From the NCBI RefSeq assembly GCF_011762155.1, contig NZ_JAASQL010000007.1, positions 26,443 through 90,442 on the forward strand: a stretch of 64,000 bases of DNA. Reading direction: 5' to 3'. Both the position numbers and the translations under genes were made by a program. Positions 27,138 to 35,982 of this stretch are shown one piece after another (the stretch's first letter is position 1; the number at the start of each line of letters is the position of its first letter). This DNA comes from Wenyingzhuangia heitensis (lineage in GTDB: Bacteria; Bacteroidota; Bacteroidia; Flavobacteriales; Flavobacteriaceae). The notes beneath the pieces were generated by a model that was not told the origin of the DNA, did not search any database, and worked only from the letters and a program-made list of their open reading frames with translations.

Positions 27138-28112
27138 ATGATTATGATTAAACAGTTATGTGTGCTTATTATTGGTGTAGTTTTTTTTATTTCATGTTCT
27201 AAGAATTCAGATAGTTTTATTCCTCCTGTAGATAAAGTAGACAAGGAAGAACCGTTAGAAGAAGAAAATCCCATAGAAGAAGATATTGCTTTAGGAGAAA
27301 ATACATCTGTGCCTAGTTTTTTAGAAGGAGAAAATCCAAATGTTACAGTTAAAAAATGGGTAAAAGTAAATTTGTTAAGTGATGAATTTGAAACTACAAA
27401 TTTGGACACGGATAAGTGGGCAATATTAACAAGTAGTTGGATTGGGAGAGAACCTGGTATTTTTAAAGAAGATGCTGTTGCTTTAGCTAACGGAAATTTA
27501 ACCATTACCAATTATAAATTAGCAGAAAAAGAAATTGTAAACGGAAATGAATATACGCATGCAGGAAGCTTGATAAGATCTATAAATACAGCTCAACCCG
27601 GAATGTATATTGAATGTAGAATGAAAGCTAGTAAGACATTTATGTCTTCTACTTTTTGGTTGATTAATACAAGAAATGAAGGAAGCGGTTGTGATCAAAG
27701 AACAACGGAATTAGATATTCAAGAAACGGTGGGGCGTATTACAGATTCAACTCCAGATTGGGCAAAAGATCATGATACAGGTATGTATTCTAATACACAT
27801 AGTAGAAACAAAACTTGTGATGAAACAAAAGAAGGAAGTGAGGGAGCTGAAGTAGAATATGCAACTAAAAATTGGGAGAATTACCATATTTATGCAGCTT
27901 GGTGGAAAAGCTCAAAAGAAATATTGTTCTTTTTAGACGGAGAATATAAAAACACTGTGGTTCCTGTAGAAAATTTTGATTTACCTATGTATTTAAGAAT
28001 GGTTACAGAAACGTATGATTGGAGTCCTGTACCAGCTGATGGTGGTTTAACAGGAACAAAAGAAGAACGTACTACTTATTATGATTGGGTTAGAACCTGG
28101 GAATTGCAATAA
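27138..28112 (+). CDS. GH16 family glycoside hydrolase, lipoprotein (copy 2)
   Basis: The 324-residue protein (ATG 27138; ATG 27144 is also possible) has a lipobox FFISCSK (Cys20) and a long acidic linker (residues about 31-50, many Glu). Its GH16 domain carries catalytic E191-L-D193-I-Q-E196 and ends YYDWVRTWELQ. It is clearly paralogous to the GH16 lipoprotein at 16667: both share the FxPP linker start, the KKWVKV..LSDEFE entry to the domain and the same last strand. It lies directly after a sulfatase, so a sulfated galactan or related algal glycan is the likely target. Substrate remains inference. Insertions between strands differ from copy 1, so specificity may differ. Confidence 0.9.
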   Translation: MIMIKQLCVLIIGVVFFISCSKNSDSFIPPVDKVDKEEPLEEENPIEEDIALGENTSVPSFLEGENPNVTVKKWVKVNLLSDEFETTNLDTDKWAILTSSWIGREPGIFKEDAVALANGNLTITNYKLAEKEIVNGNEYTHAGSLIRSINTAQPGMYIECRMKASKTFMSSTFWLINTRNEGSGCDQRTTELDIQETVGRITDSTPDWAKDHDTGMYSNTHSRNKTCDETKEGSEGAEVEYATKNWENYHIYAAWWKSSKEILFFLDGEYKNTVVPVENFDLPMYLRMVTETYDWSPVPADGGLTGTKEERTTYYDWVRTWELQ

Positions 28113-28125
28113 TTTTAAATTATAA

Positions 28126-28163
28126 ATAAAAAAACATCAACTTATAAGTTGATGTTTTTTTAT
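28126..28163. terminator. Terminator after GH16 copy 2, perfect palindrome
   Basis: The 38 bp at 28126-28163 form an uninterrupted palindrome centred on CTTATAAG with CATCAACTTA/TAAGTTGATG arms and A/T runs at the ends. It can end the GH16 transcript (+) and also the convergent mqo transcript (-), whose stop lies 25 bp away. Confidence 0.88.
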
Positions 28164-28187
28164 ACTGTATATATATATTATAAAATG

Positions 28188-29577
28188 CTATTCAAAACAT
28201 TTTTCCATTACGTTTTTCATTACAGAATAAGACGTAGATGCTCCAGGAGAAGCTCCTAACAATGCAGCAATAGACTTATCTTTAGAAATAATAATTTCAG
28301 TTCCAAATTCTAATTTACCACTACGTTTTTTGTATTTTTTAATAATCTGTACACGTTGTCCTGCAACTACAACTTTCCAATCTTCATCTTTAGCATCTGG
28401 ATAAAATTCGCGTAACATTTCCATTCTGTCTTCAAACTTTAAACTTACTTGTTTTACTAAGTAACCTACTAAAGGCAAGTTGTTGTAACCTGCACCTAAA
28501 AGACTCATAATGTTGTCAAATTCTACTGATTTAGGCAAATCAAAGAAAGAACCGTGCTTTAAAAATTTAGTTGTAAAACCAGCATAAGGTCCGAATAATA
28601 GTTCTTTTCTACCATTTATAACTCTTGTTGTCCATATGGGGAACAGACATTGGCGGAGCACCTTTTTTAGCTTTACCATATACTTTGGCAGCATGTCTCT
28701 CTATAACTTCTGGGTTGGTACAACGCAACCATAATCCGCTAATTGGAAAACCACCATACCCTCTAGCTTCTTCAATTCCAGACTTTTCTAATAAAGATAA
28801 TGCACCTCCACCTGCACCAATAAACAAGTAGTTGGTTACAATTTTCCAGTGTTTACCAACGTTTTGTCCTTTTACAGATAGCAGCCAACGGTTATTTTTT
28901 GTTTTCTCAATATCAATAACGTTACTGTGATTGATCAATTCAACATTGGGTTGTTTAGATAAATAACGAAAAATTTGTTCTGCAATTTCTCCAAAGTTTA
29001 CATCATAACCTTCTTTAATATAAGTAGCAGCAACACTAGATCTTTTGTTACGTCCCTCCATCATTAAAGGCAGCCATTCTTTAATTTGTTCCCTATCTTT
29101 AGAAAAAACCATATCTTTAAAAAACTCAGTTTCTTTTAAAACGTTCCAACGCCTTTCTAAAAAATCGACATCTCTTTTACCTTGAACAAAACTAATGTGT
29201 GGTACTTCAGAAATACATTTGTCTAGATTCTGAATGTATCCTTTTTCCTTACAATCTTTCCAAAACGCAAGGGTTTCGTAAAACTGAGTGGCTGTTTTTA
29301 CAGCTTTGCTAGGATCTACCACTCCACTTTTTTCTGGAGTATAATTCAATTCACAGTTTCCTGCATGTCCCGTTCCTGCATTATTCCATGCCTCAGAACT
29401 TTCTTCGGCCATTTGAGGAAGCTTTTCGATAACAGTAATTTTTTTACCAGGGTATTTCTCGAAAAGTAATATTGCCAATGTGGCACTCATAATTCCTCCT
29501 CCAATTAACACAAAATCAGCGTGTTTTATGGGTGGATGTTTAGATGTTGTTTTTTTAGAAGATGATTTTCTTGGCAT
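28188..29577 (-). pseudogene. mqo: Malate:quinone oxidoreductase, interrupted by a single-base frameshift
   Basis: Two overlapping frames together encode one Mqo. The upstream part (from 29577) carries the FAD-binding GGGIMSATLA motif, EAWNNAGTGHAGNCELNYTP, and runs to GAPPMSVPHMD. After that it reads out of frame to a stop at 28609-28611. The downstream part continues as TRVINGRKELLFGPYAGF in the +1-shifted frame to a stop at 28188-28190. Removing one T at 28628-28629 (plus strand) joins them into a protein of 462 residues, a normal length. Mqo oxidises malate to oxaloacetate and passes electrons to quinone. Whether the shift is a sequencing error or a real mutation cannot be told. A -7 box TATCTTTG lies upstream. 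Confidence 0.93.
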
Positions 29578-29605
29578 TTTGTAGAACCTTTATTTTTTGT
29601 GCTAA

Positions 29606-29613
29606 CAAAGATA
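29606..29613 (-). promoter_or_regulatory. -7 box TATCTTTG of mqo
   Basis: On the minus strand TATCTTTG fits TAnnTTTG and ends 28 bp before the mqo ATG. No clear -33 TTTG was found. Confidence 0.5.
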
Positions 29614-29728
29614 TAGGTTTCATGTCATTAAAATTGGCTATGTTTTAATTAAGATTGTGTTGTTTTGTTAAGAAACTAAAAATTTAACGAAAACGTTATA
29701 AAAGCTAAATTATTAACATTTTTAAATT

Positions 29729-30424
29729 TTAATAAATCATTTTAGGAGTGTAAAAAAGATCTTTTAATGTTAGGTCATTATTTCTGTTTAATCGTCCTAG
29801 TATTTTAAAAAATACAATGGCAGTAATGTAGGCATCACCGTAGGCAGTGTGTCTGTCTTTCTTTTTAACTTTAAGCTCATCACAAACTTCATCTAAACTA
29901 AATACTTTGTTGTATACATCTGCATATACTTGATGTTTTGTCTTTTTAAACAAAACATTGGTATCTAAAGTTTTGTTTTTAAGTTTAGGTAAGCCTATTC
30001 TTTTTAAAGCGTAGTTTACACAATTGATGTCGAAATTAATATGATGACCAACAATTATAGCACCTTCTATGTATTTTAAAAATTTTTTTATAGCCTCTTC
30101 TTCTTTGCACTTGGTATAGTTTCCTTTTTTTAAAAGACCGTGTATAGCTACACTTTCTCTCTTAAAAATTTCCTGTTCTAAATATTTTTCAAAAGTATCT
30201 TTAACGTTTATGGTGTTGTTATAAATAGTAACTGCTCCCATAGATAAAATTCGATCATTTTTAGGATCTAATCCAGAGGTTTCACAATCAAAAACAACAA
30301 ATTTAGATTCTTTTATTGTTTTGTTATTTGTGGTTTTTATAGATTCTATATATTCTTTCCAGTAATCAGGATGATTTTTCTTTTTAAAATAGTACTGTAT
30401 GTTTTTAAAAATATATTTAAACAT
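29729..30424 (-). CDS. 3'-5' exonuclease, DnaQ/DEDDh family
   Basis: The 231-residue protein carries the DEDDh exonuclease motifs: D46-C-E48 in VVFDCETSGLD, the second Asp in GHHINFDINCV, and His/Asp in RHTAYGDAYIT. This resembles the epsilon proofreading subunit family, but the stand-alone protein has an N-terminal extension of about 40 residues. It lies 13 bp after the CBS/DUF294 gene on the same strand. This gene pair is widespread in bacteria, suggesting linked function, though the pathway is unknown. Confidence 0.9.
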   Translation of the reverse strand: MFKYIFKNIQYYFKKKNHPDYWKEYIESIKTTNNKTIKESKFVVFDCETSGLDPKNDRILSMGAVTIYNNTINVKDTFEKYLEQEIFKRESVAIHGLLKKGNYTKCKEEEAIKKFLKYIEGAIIVGHHINFDINCVNYALKRIGLPKLKNKTLDTNVLFKKTKHQVYADVYNKVFSLDEVCDELKVKKKDRHTAYGDAYITAIVFFKILGRLNRNNDLTLKDLFYTPKMIY

Positions 30425-30437
30425 AGGTGATGATGGT

Positions 30438-32351
30438 TTAAATGTTTGCTTGAAAACGGACCGCTATAATTTCCTGAATACTCTTTATTGGCTTAAAACA
30501 ACGTCTTAGTTTTACCTTGTCAGATTTTGACAGGGTTTCTAGTTTGATAAATTTTCCATCGTCTTCTCCTAGCGAGGTTAATCCGTTTTTTGTTTTAAAT
30601 TTTAACAAAGCTTTAAAAGCATAAGCACATGCTTCGTATACTTCGGCATTTTGTGGTTCTAATTCTCTTAACTTATAATATCTTTCGGCAGTATTGTTTA
30701 CTCCTTTTAGGTTGTGTTGTAGAGTTAAAATTCTGGCAGCATCTATCAACGGCATAATAGCACGCTGTTTAATGTTAAAATGATCTTTGTGTGCCCCATC
30801 TTGATCTACAATAAATTGTCTAAAGAAACCAAGTGGACTAGGGCTTTTAAGAGCATCTTGCGCTAAAAACATAAAGAATCTTTTGTTGTCTTTGGTGTGT
30901 TTGTATACAGATATAGATAAATCATCTACTAATTTTTTATGGCCGTAAACAAAGTTAAAATCAAAAAATATGGCAGTTAATAATATGTTTTTTTCTGTAG
31001 GATTGTAAATCCAATCTTGAAACTGTGTTTTCCATTCTTTTTTACTTAAACACCATTTTGGATTGCTGGCCATCATTTCAGCAGGACAGTATTCAAAACC
31101 TATAGAATGTAAGTTTTTGGTAATTAAAGCCGCTAATTCCATATAGAAACTGCGAACTTCTTCTATTTGATCTTGAGGAACATCGTCAAAAATAATTCCG
31201 TTGTCTTGGTCGGTTGGGATTAATTGTTCTTTACGAGCTTGGCTTCCTAAGGCAAAAAACGCAAATTTACAAGGAGGGGTTTTGTTTAATTCTTTAACAG
31301 ATAATTCTACTACTTTTTCGTTGATAGACTCATTCAATTCTGCAACAACTGTTAATGTATGTGTAAAAGAGATATGTTGATCGATATACCTTTTTAACAA
31401 ATCGTTTAATTGTTGTCTTAAATCTCTTAGTCTAGAAATGGTTCTTGCTCGGCTAATCTGTTTCATTAACACTGCAGGGTTGTTACTTAAAGAAGCTACA
31501 ATATCTTGTTGTGTCACCATTCCCAGCATTTTACTGTTTTTGGTACCGTCTTCTGTAATACAAACGTTTTCTACTTTTTTTTGTAGCATAATAATTTGTG
31601 CCTGCGCAATAGAAATGTCTGAGGATGCAGTAACCACAGGGCTTCCCATTATTTCGCCTACACTTTCATCAATAGAATATTTACCTGTAGCTACAGTGTG
31701 CAGTAGTATTTTATTGGTAATAACTCCTATAGGTTTATTTTTTCTTAAAATAAAAATAGAACTAATTTTATTATCACTCATAATAAGAGCAGCTTCTCTT
31801 ATTGTGTGTTTATGATTGCAACTAACGGCAGTAGTTGTTAAGTTACTTATTTTAGAACTAAAGTAATCGGTTTGTCTGGTACGTTTGTAATCTGCAAAAA
31901 TGCGTTCATTTTCTTCTTGAGAAAAACGTGTGGTAGAGTTACTAGCAAAACGAGTAATTAAGTATTTACTAATTTCTGCATTGTTTATAAATTGCTCGTT
32001 AAATATTTGAATGGGAATTGCGTAAACAATAGACTCTTCGTAAGCTTTTGCGTTTAAAATGTAGTTTTCGTTTACAATTAAAGGTCTTAGACCTAGAACA
32101 TCTCCTTCATCACACATTTCAACTTCTACAGTTTTTTCTCCATCTTGTCTGTAGATACGAATAGCTCCTTGGTTTACAATATAAAAGAAATCCTTAGGGG
32201 GTTTTCCCTGAGAATACAATGTTTCGTCTTTGTCTAAATACAAAACATTGGTTTCTACAGCCAGCTTATATAAATCATTATAAGATAGATTATCAAAAGG
32301 AGGATAGTTTTTTATAAAGTCGGTTATTCTTTCTGCAATGCTATTTTTCAT
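30438..32351 (-). CDS. Cyclic-nucleotide-binding/CBS/DUF294 nucleotidyltransferase-like protein
   Basis: The 637-residue protein has, in order, a cyclic-nucleotide-binding domain (about 20-130, GQGKPPKDFF region), two CBS domains (about 165-290), and a DUF294 nucleotidyltransferase-like domain. That last domain carries GSQARKEQLIPTDQDNGIIF, with the GS motif and catalytic-type Asp residues. It ends in a helical DUF294 C-terminal domain. The family resembles GlnD-like signal proteins, so it may nucleotidylate a partner under control of adenylate ligands. It sits between NUDIX and exonuclease genes, 1 bp after the former; translation coupling is likely. Confidence 0.92.
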   Translation of the reverse strand: MKNSIAERITDFIKNYPPFDNLSYNDLYKLAVETNVLYLDKDETLYSQGKPPKDFFYIVNQGAIRIYRQDGEKTVEVEMCDEGDVLGLRPLIVNENYILNAKAYEESIVYAIPIQIFNEQFINNAEISKYLITRFASNSTTRFSQEENERIFADYKRTRQTDYFSSKISNLTTTAVSCNHKHTIREAALIMSDNKISSIFILRKNKPIGVITNKILLHTVATGKYSIDESVGEIMGSPVVTASSDISIAQAQIIMLQKKVENVCITEDGTKNSKMLGMVTQQDIVASLSNNPAVLMKQISRARTISRLRDLRQQLNDLLKRYIDQHISFTHTLTVVAELNESINEKVVELSVKELNKTPPCKFAFFALGSQARKEQLIPTDQDNGIIFDDVPQDQIEEVRSFYMELAALITKNLHSIGFEYCPAEMMASNPKWCLSKKEWKTQFQDWIYNPTEKNILLTAIFFDFNFVYGHKKLVDDLSISVYKHTKDNKRFFMFLAQDALKSPSPLGFFRQFIVDQDGAHKDHFNIKQRAIMPLIDAARILTLQHNLKGVNNTAERYYKLRELEPQNAEVYEACAYAFKALLKFKTKNGLTSLGEDDGKFIKLETLSKSDKVKLRRCFKPIKSIQEIIAVRFQANI

Positions 32352-32352
32352 G

Positions 32353-32892
32353 CTAAATGGCTTCTTTTAGTAGGTCAATAATATGTTTGTAATATTCAAC
32401 ATCATGAGGAACAAAATACGTAGTGTCTTTGTAATTGTTTTCTAAATAATCTAAGGTTACTAGTTTTAAATCACTTACTTCTTCTGGTTGTGGAGTTAAG
32501 TCTGTAAGATTTGTTTTTAATTCTGTCAAATAAATATGATGAATTTCATGATCTATCAACCCATTGGAATGTGCGTGTTTTTCTTCCCAAATTCCTTTAT
32601 AGATTAATTGATCCTTGATCACCGTAAGGTCAACTTCTTCTTTAATTTCTCTAATAGCTCCATCTAAAAAGTTTTCTTCAGATGCCACATGACCTGCTAC
32701 TGACACATCCCACAAATTTGGATAAATTTCCTTTTTTTTGTTTCTTTTCTGAATCAGAATTTTTCCATTTTGATGATAAAACCAAATATGTACACTAGCG
32801 TGTAAAATTCCATTTTGATGGGCAAAACTTTTCATGCAAGCATTGCCTGTTGGTTGCCCCATAAGGTTTACAATATCTATAAGTTCATCCAT
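32353..32892 (-). CDS. NUDIX hydrolase
   Basis: The 179-residue protein contains a complete Nudix box from G67 (GHVASEENFLDGAIREIKEE; pattern Gx5Ex7REVxEE), preceded by LWDVSVAGH. Its start MDELIDIVNLMGQPTG resembles the IPP-isomerase-like NUDIX group that includes YfcD. It likely hydrolyses a nucleoside diphosphate derivative; the substrate is unknown. It is the first gene of a minus-strand operon with the CBS/DUF294 and exonuclease genes and diverges from menD. Confidence 0.92.
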   Translation of the reverse strand: MDELIDIVNLMGQPTGNACMKSFAHQNGILHASVHIWFYHQNGKILIQKRNKKKEIYPNLWDVSVAGHVASEENFLDGAIREIKEEVDLTVIKDQLIYKGIWEEKHAHSNGLIDHEIHHIYLTELKTNLTDLTPQPEEVSDLKLVTLDYLENNYKDTTYFVPHDVEYYKHIIDLLKEAI

Positions 32893-32969
32893 AATAAAAA
32901 GAAAGAGTGTATGGTAAAGATACTATCTTTTTATTTGTAATTTTACGCTCTTATAGAGAGAAATACTGA

Positions 32970-34652
32970 ATGAAATATCCTAAAAATGAATTGGCACAAT
33001 TGGTCATTGCTTCTTGTGTATCAAATCATATAAACGAGGTAGTAATATCTCCGGGTTCTCGTAATGGACCCTTAACTATTGGGTTTAATCAAGTGCCAAC
33101 TATAACATCTTATAGTGTGGTAGATGAGCGTTGTGCTGCTTTTGTGGCTTTAGGAATGGCTCAAAAAAAACAAAAAGCTACGGCTGTTGTTTGTACTTCT
33201 GGTTCTGCGTTGTTAAATTATTATCCAGCGGTTTCAGAAGCTTTTTATAGCAATATTCCTTTGCTGGTAATTTCTGCAGATAGACCTAAGTATTTAATAG
33301 ATGTAGGCGATGGACAAACCATAAGACAAACAGGTGTGTTTAAAAATCATATTTTGTTTGAAGCTAATTTGGTTGAAATGCAATCGGAAGTAGATAGAGA
33401 AATTAATAAAGAGTTGGTTTACAAAGCAATTAAAATTGCCAATACACAGAAAGGACCTGTGCATATTAATGTTCCTTTTGATGAACCTTTGTATGATTTG
33501 GTTTCTGATATGTTAGAATATCCTTTAGAAAAAATAGAGGAAGAGCAAGTACTTACAGAAACTCCTTTAAAGGTAAAAGAATTAGAAGTGTTTGCTGATA
33601 CATGGAACAAAGCTGCTAAAAAAATAGTGTTGGTGGGAGTGCATCAGCCTAGTGAGTTGTTACAAACACAAATTAATCATTTATTAAAAGATCCATCGGT
33701 ATTGGTGTTTACGGAAACGAATTCTAACATCAATTCAAAAAACACAATCAATAGTATTGATCAGTTTTTAGCAGGTTTATCGGAAGAGGAAAAAGAATTT
33801 TATCAGCCAGATATATTGCTAACCATTGGTGGTTTGGTGGTGTCTAAAAGAATAAAGCAGTATTTAAGAGCTTTACAACCCAAAGAACATTGGGCGATAC
33901 ATGCAACTACGGGCTATGATACTTTCTTTGCTTTAACACATCATTTTAAAATATCTACAGAGTTGTTCTTTAGTCAGTTTTTTTGGTTGATTAAAAATAA
34001 AGAAAGTAAATATCAGCAAAAAGGATTGAGGGTAAAAGAGACAAGAAAGCAACAACATCATGATTTTGTGGCTACTTGTGAATATTCTGACCTTAAAGTG
34101 TTTGGTGTTTTAAACCAGTTTTTTCCCAAAAAATCAGTTTTGCAACTGAGTAATAGTGCTACAGTACGTTATGCACAGTTGTTTGATGTTGATGATTCTA
34201 TAACTGTGTTTTGTAACAGAGGTACTAGCGGAATTGATGGAAGTACATCTACTGCTATAGGGCATGCAATGCAAACTAAAAAACAAGTTACGTTGGTAAC
34301 TGGAGATATTAGTTTTTTATACGATAGCAATGCTTTGTGGAATATGTATATTCCTACTAATTTTAGAATTATAATTGTAAATAACAATGGAGGTGGTATT
34401 TTTAAAATTTTACCAGGGCCTAAAAAAACAGATGCCTTGTCTTATTTTGAAACTCCACATGGATTAACAGCAGAGCATTTGGCCAAAATGTATGGTTTTG
34501 AATATTTGTTTGCAACCAGTATTAAAGGCATAGAAAAAGAGATGACTTCTTTTTACAAAGAAAGTTGTCAACCAAAAATAATAGAGGTTTTCACACCAAG
34601 TGATAAAAACGATCAGGTTTTGAAAACATATTTTGAATCGTTTAAAGTGTAA
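32970..34652 (+). CDS. menD: 2-succinyl-5-enolpyruvyl-6-hydroxy-3-cyclohexene-1-carboxylate synthase (MenD)
   Basis: This is a 560-residue thiamine diphosphate enzyme. The N-terminal segment VVISPGSRNGPLTIGF and ERCAAFVALGMAQ are characteristic of MenD, and the cofactor region includes GDISFLYDSNALWN and NNNGGGIFKILPG. MenD joins isochorismate and 2-oxoglutarate in menaquinone synthesis. menB of the same pathway lies 3.5 kb downstream on the same strand but in a separate unit. The next gene begins 4 bp after the stop. Confidence 0.96.
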   Translation: MKYPKNELAQLVIASCVSNHINEVVISPGSRNGPLTIGFNQVPTITSYSVVDERCAAFVALGMAQKKQKATAVVCTSGSALLNYYPAVSEAFYSNIPLLVISADRPKYLIDVGDGQTIRQTGVFKNHILFEANLVEMQSEVDREINKELVYKAIKIANTQKGPVHINVPFDEPLYDLVSDMLEYPLEKIEEEQVLTETPLKVKELEVFADTWNKAAKKIVLVGVHQPSELLQTQINHLLKDPSVLVFTETNSNINSKNTINSIDQFLAGLSEEEKEFYQPDILLTIGGLVVSKRIKQYLRALQPKEHWAIHATTGYDTFFALTHHFKISTELFFSQFFWLIKNKESKYQQKGLRVKETRKQQHHDFVATCEYSDLKVFGVLNQFFPKKSVLQLSNSATVRYAQLFDVDDSITVFCNRGTSGIDGSTSTAIGHAMQTKKQVTLVTGDISFLYDSNALWNMYIPTNFRIIIVNNNGGGIFKILPGPKKTDALSYFETPHGLTAEHLAKMYGFEYLFATSIKGIEKEMTSFYKESCQPKIIEVFTPSDKNDQVLKTYFESFKV

Positions 34653-34656
34653 AATT

Positions 34657-35088
34657 ATGGAAGAGTTTGAAGAAGGGCAACAAGTAGATGTTGTAATAGG
34701 TAGTTTTTCTAAATTAGGAATTACGGTATTGGTAGATGAGGTAACTGAGGGGATTTTGTATAAAAATGAAGTTTATCAGCGACTAGAAGAAGGGCAACGT
34801 TTAAAAGCATATGTTAAAAAAGTTAGAGAAGATGGTAAGCTAGATATTTCTTTACAACCTATTGGTTTTAGAAATAGTATTACCAAATTTCAGGTACAAA
34901 TATTAACTGCTTTAAGAGCTCATAATGGTTTTTTACCTGTTACAGATAAATCGGAACCAGACACCATTAAGTATGAATTGGGAATGAGTAAAAAAGCATT
35001 TAAAAATGCTATTGGCGGTTTGTATAAAAACAAAGTAATTACGTTAGAAGAAAACGGAATAAAATTATTAGAACATACACAAGAATAA
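34657..35088 (+). CDS. S1-like RNA-binding protein (CvfB-like, short)
   Basis: The ATG at 34657 gives 143 residues; an earlier in-frame codon at 34633 lies inside menD and is not preferred. Two OB-like S1 stretches are visible: GQQVDVVIGSFSKLGITVLV and GQRLKAYVKKVREDGKLDISL. A winged-helix-like C-terminal part (FQVQILTALRAHNGFLP..; YELGMSKKAFKNAIGGLYK) resembles the end of CvfB. Together this suggests a truncated CvfB-type RNA-binding regulator. Target RNAs are unknown. It is coupled to menD by a 4-bp gap. Confidence 0.8.
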   Translation: MEEFEEGQQVDVVIGSFSKLGITVLVDEVTEGILYKNEVYQRLEEGQRLKAYVKKVREDGKLDISLQPIGFRNSITKFQVQILTALRAHNGFLPVTDKSEPDTIKYELGMSKKAFKNAIGGLYKNKVITLEENGIKLLEHTQE

Positions 35089-35120
35089 AAAAAGGAAGCT
35101 AATTAGCTTCCTTTTTTTAT
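35085..35120 (+). terminator. Terminator after menD/S1 operon, perfect palindrome
   Basis: Positions 35085-35120 are a 36-bp palindrome (core GGAAGCTAATTAGCTTCC with A7 and T7). It overlaps the stop of the S1-like gene and can also serve the convergent membrane protein gene that ends at 35126. Confidence 0.9.
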
Positions 35121-35125
35121 GAATT

Positions 35126-35740
35126 TTAATGTATTAGAGAATCTAGTCTTTTGGAGGATATATGCTGTTTTTGGTTGGTTTTACTAGCAAAAAAAACATT
35201 ATCGCTAATATGTTTAGATTCAATGTAATCTTCTTTACTTATAGAATCTTTGGTAATAAGTATTACGTGTCTTTTGTTTTGAGTGCTTACTTTGTAAATA
35301 TGATAACCTAATAAAGCTAAGGTGGGGTTTGTATAATAAATATTGGTTTTTACATAAATAACACCAATAATAAACAAGATTAAAATAAACATTAATCCGT
35401 TTCTTTCTTTAGATAAATCAAAATCTAAATCAAAACTTAAAAGAGGAACTACATAAGTAACTAAAAAAGTTAAATGTTCCCAATTGTGATCTTCTACTTC
35501 TGTAATTTGTTCGGGTTTGGTAACTCCATCTTCTATGATGTATTTAAACTTATAATAGAATAAGAATCCTGAAAAAATAAAAATTAAGCAAACAATTGGG
35601 ATTGCGTTAGAAATAACAAGTTCCTTAATTCCATTAGTGCTATATTTTTCAAAATAAATGGGTATGTTTAATTTGTTTACGAACAATAATAAGAATAACA
35701 GCCATAGCGACAGTACATAGAGTTGGATTTTTAATAACAT
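35126..35740 (-). CDS. Four-helix membrane protein, KwaA-like (candidate Kiwa component)
   Basis: The 204-residue protein has four membrane segments (about residues 4-24, 43-64, 90-108 and 114-132) and a polar C-terminal part of about 60 residues. The segments HLTFLVTYVVPLLSFDLD and YYTNPTLALLGYHIYKV recall the KwaA membrane subunit of the Kiwa anti-phage system. This rests on memory of the family and on topology, not on a search. The partner KwaB (DUF4868) is not adjacent: neighbours are an S1-like gene and a U32 family gene. It may be an orphan, a paralogue with another job, or an unrelated small membrane protein. Upstream 240 bp hold no other gene. Confidence 0.55.
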   Translation of the reverse strand: MLLKIQLYVLSLWLLFLLLFVNKLNIPIYFEKYSTNGIKELVISNAIPIVCLIFIFSGFLFYYKFKYIIEDGVTKPEQITEVEDHNWEHLTFLVTYVVPLLSFDLDFDLSKERNGLMFILILFIIGVIYVKTNIYYTNPTLALLGYHIYKVSTQNKRHVILITKDSISKEDYIESKHISDNVFFASKTNQKQHISSKRLDSLIH

Positions 35741-35948
35741 TTTTTTCAGTTTTTAAGCAATTTGTGAAACACATAACTTGGTTTTATAAGAATAGCCTTA
35801 TTTGGTATTTATGTTTTGTTTTACAACTTGCTATAAAAAGGGGGGATAGTTAAGGGGGAATTGTTTAAATATCTTCTTTCATAGCTTTCTAAAGTTAAGA
35901 AAAAATATATAAAAGAGATGATTGTTAAATTGTTAAGGCTTCTGTTAA

Positions 35949-35982
35949 AAACAAAAAGCAGCCAATTGGCTGCTTTTTGTTT
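35949..35982. terminator. Terminator after the U32 peptidase family gene
   Basis: The 34 bp at 35949-35982 are a perfect palindrome (core AAGCAGCCAATTGGCTGCTT). It overlaps the last bases of the U32 gene stop and ends its minus-strand transcript. Positions 35741-35948 otherwise show only AT-rich sequence and two G-runs. Confidence 0.88.

Noticed and set aside
28609..28694. Overlapping genes as a real nested pair in mqo
   Set aside because: Both frames encode adjoining parts of one Mqo; the overlap is the result of a one-base shift.
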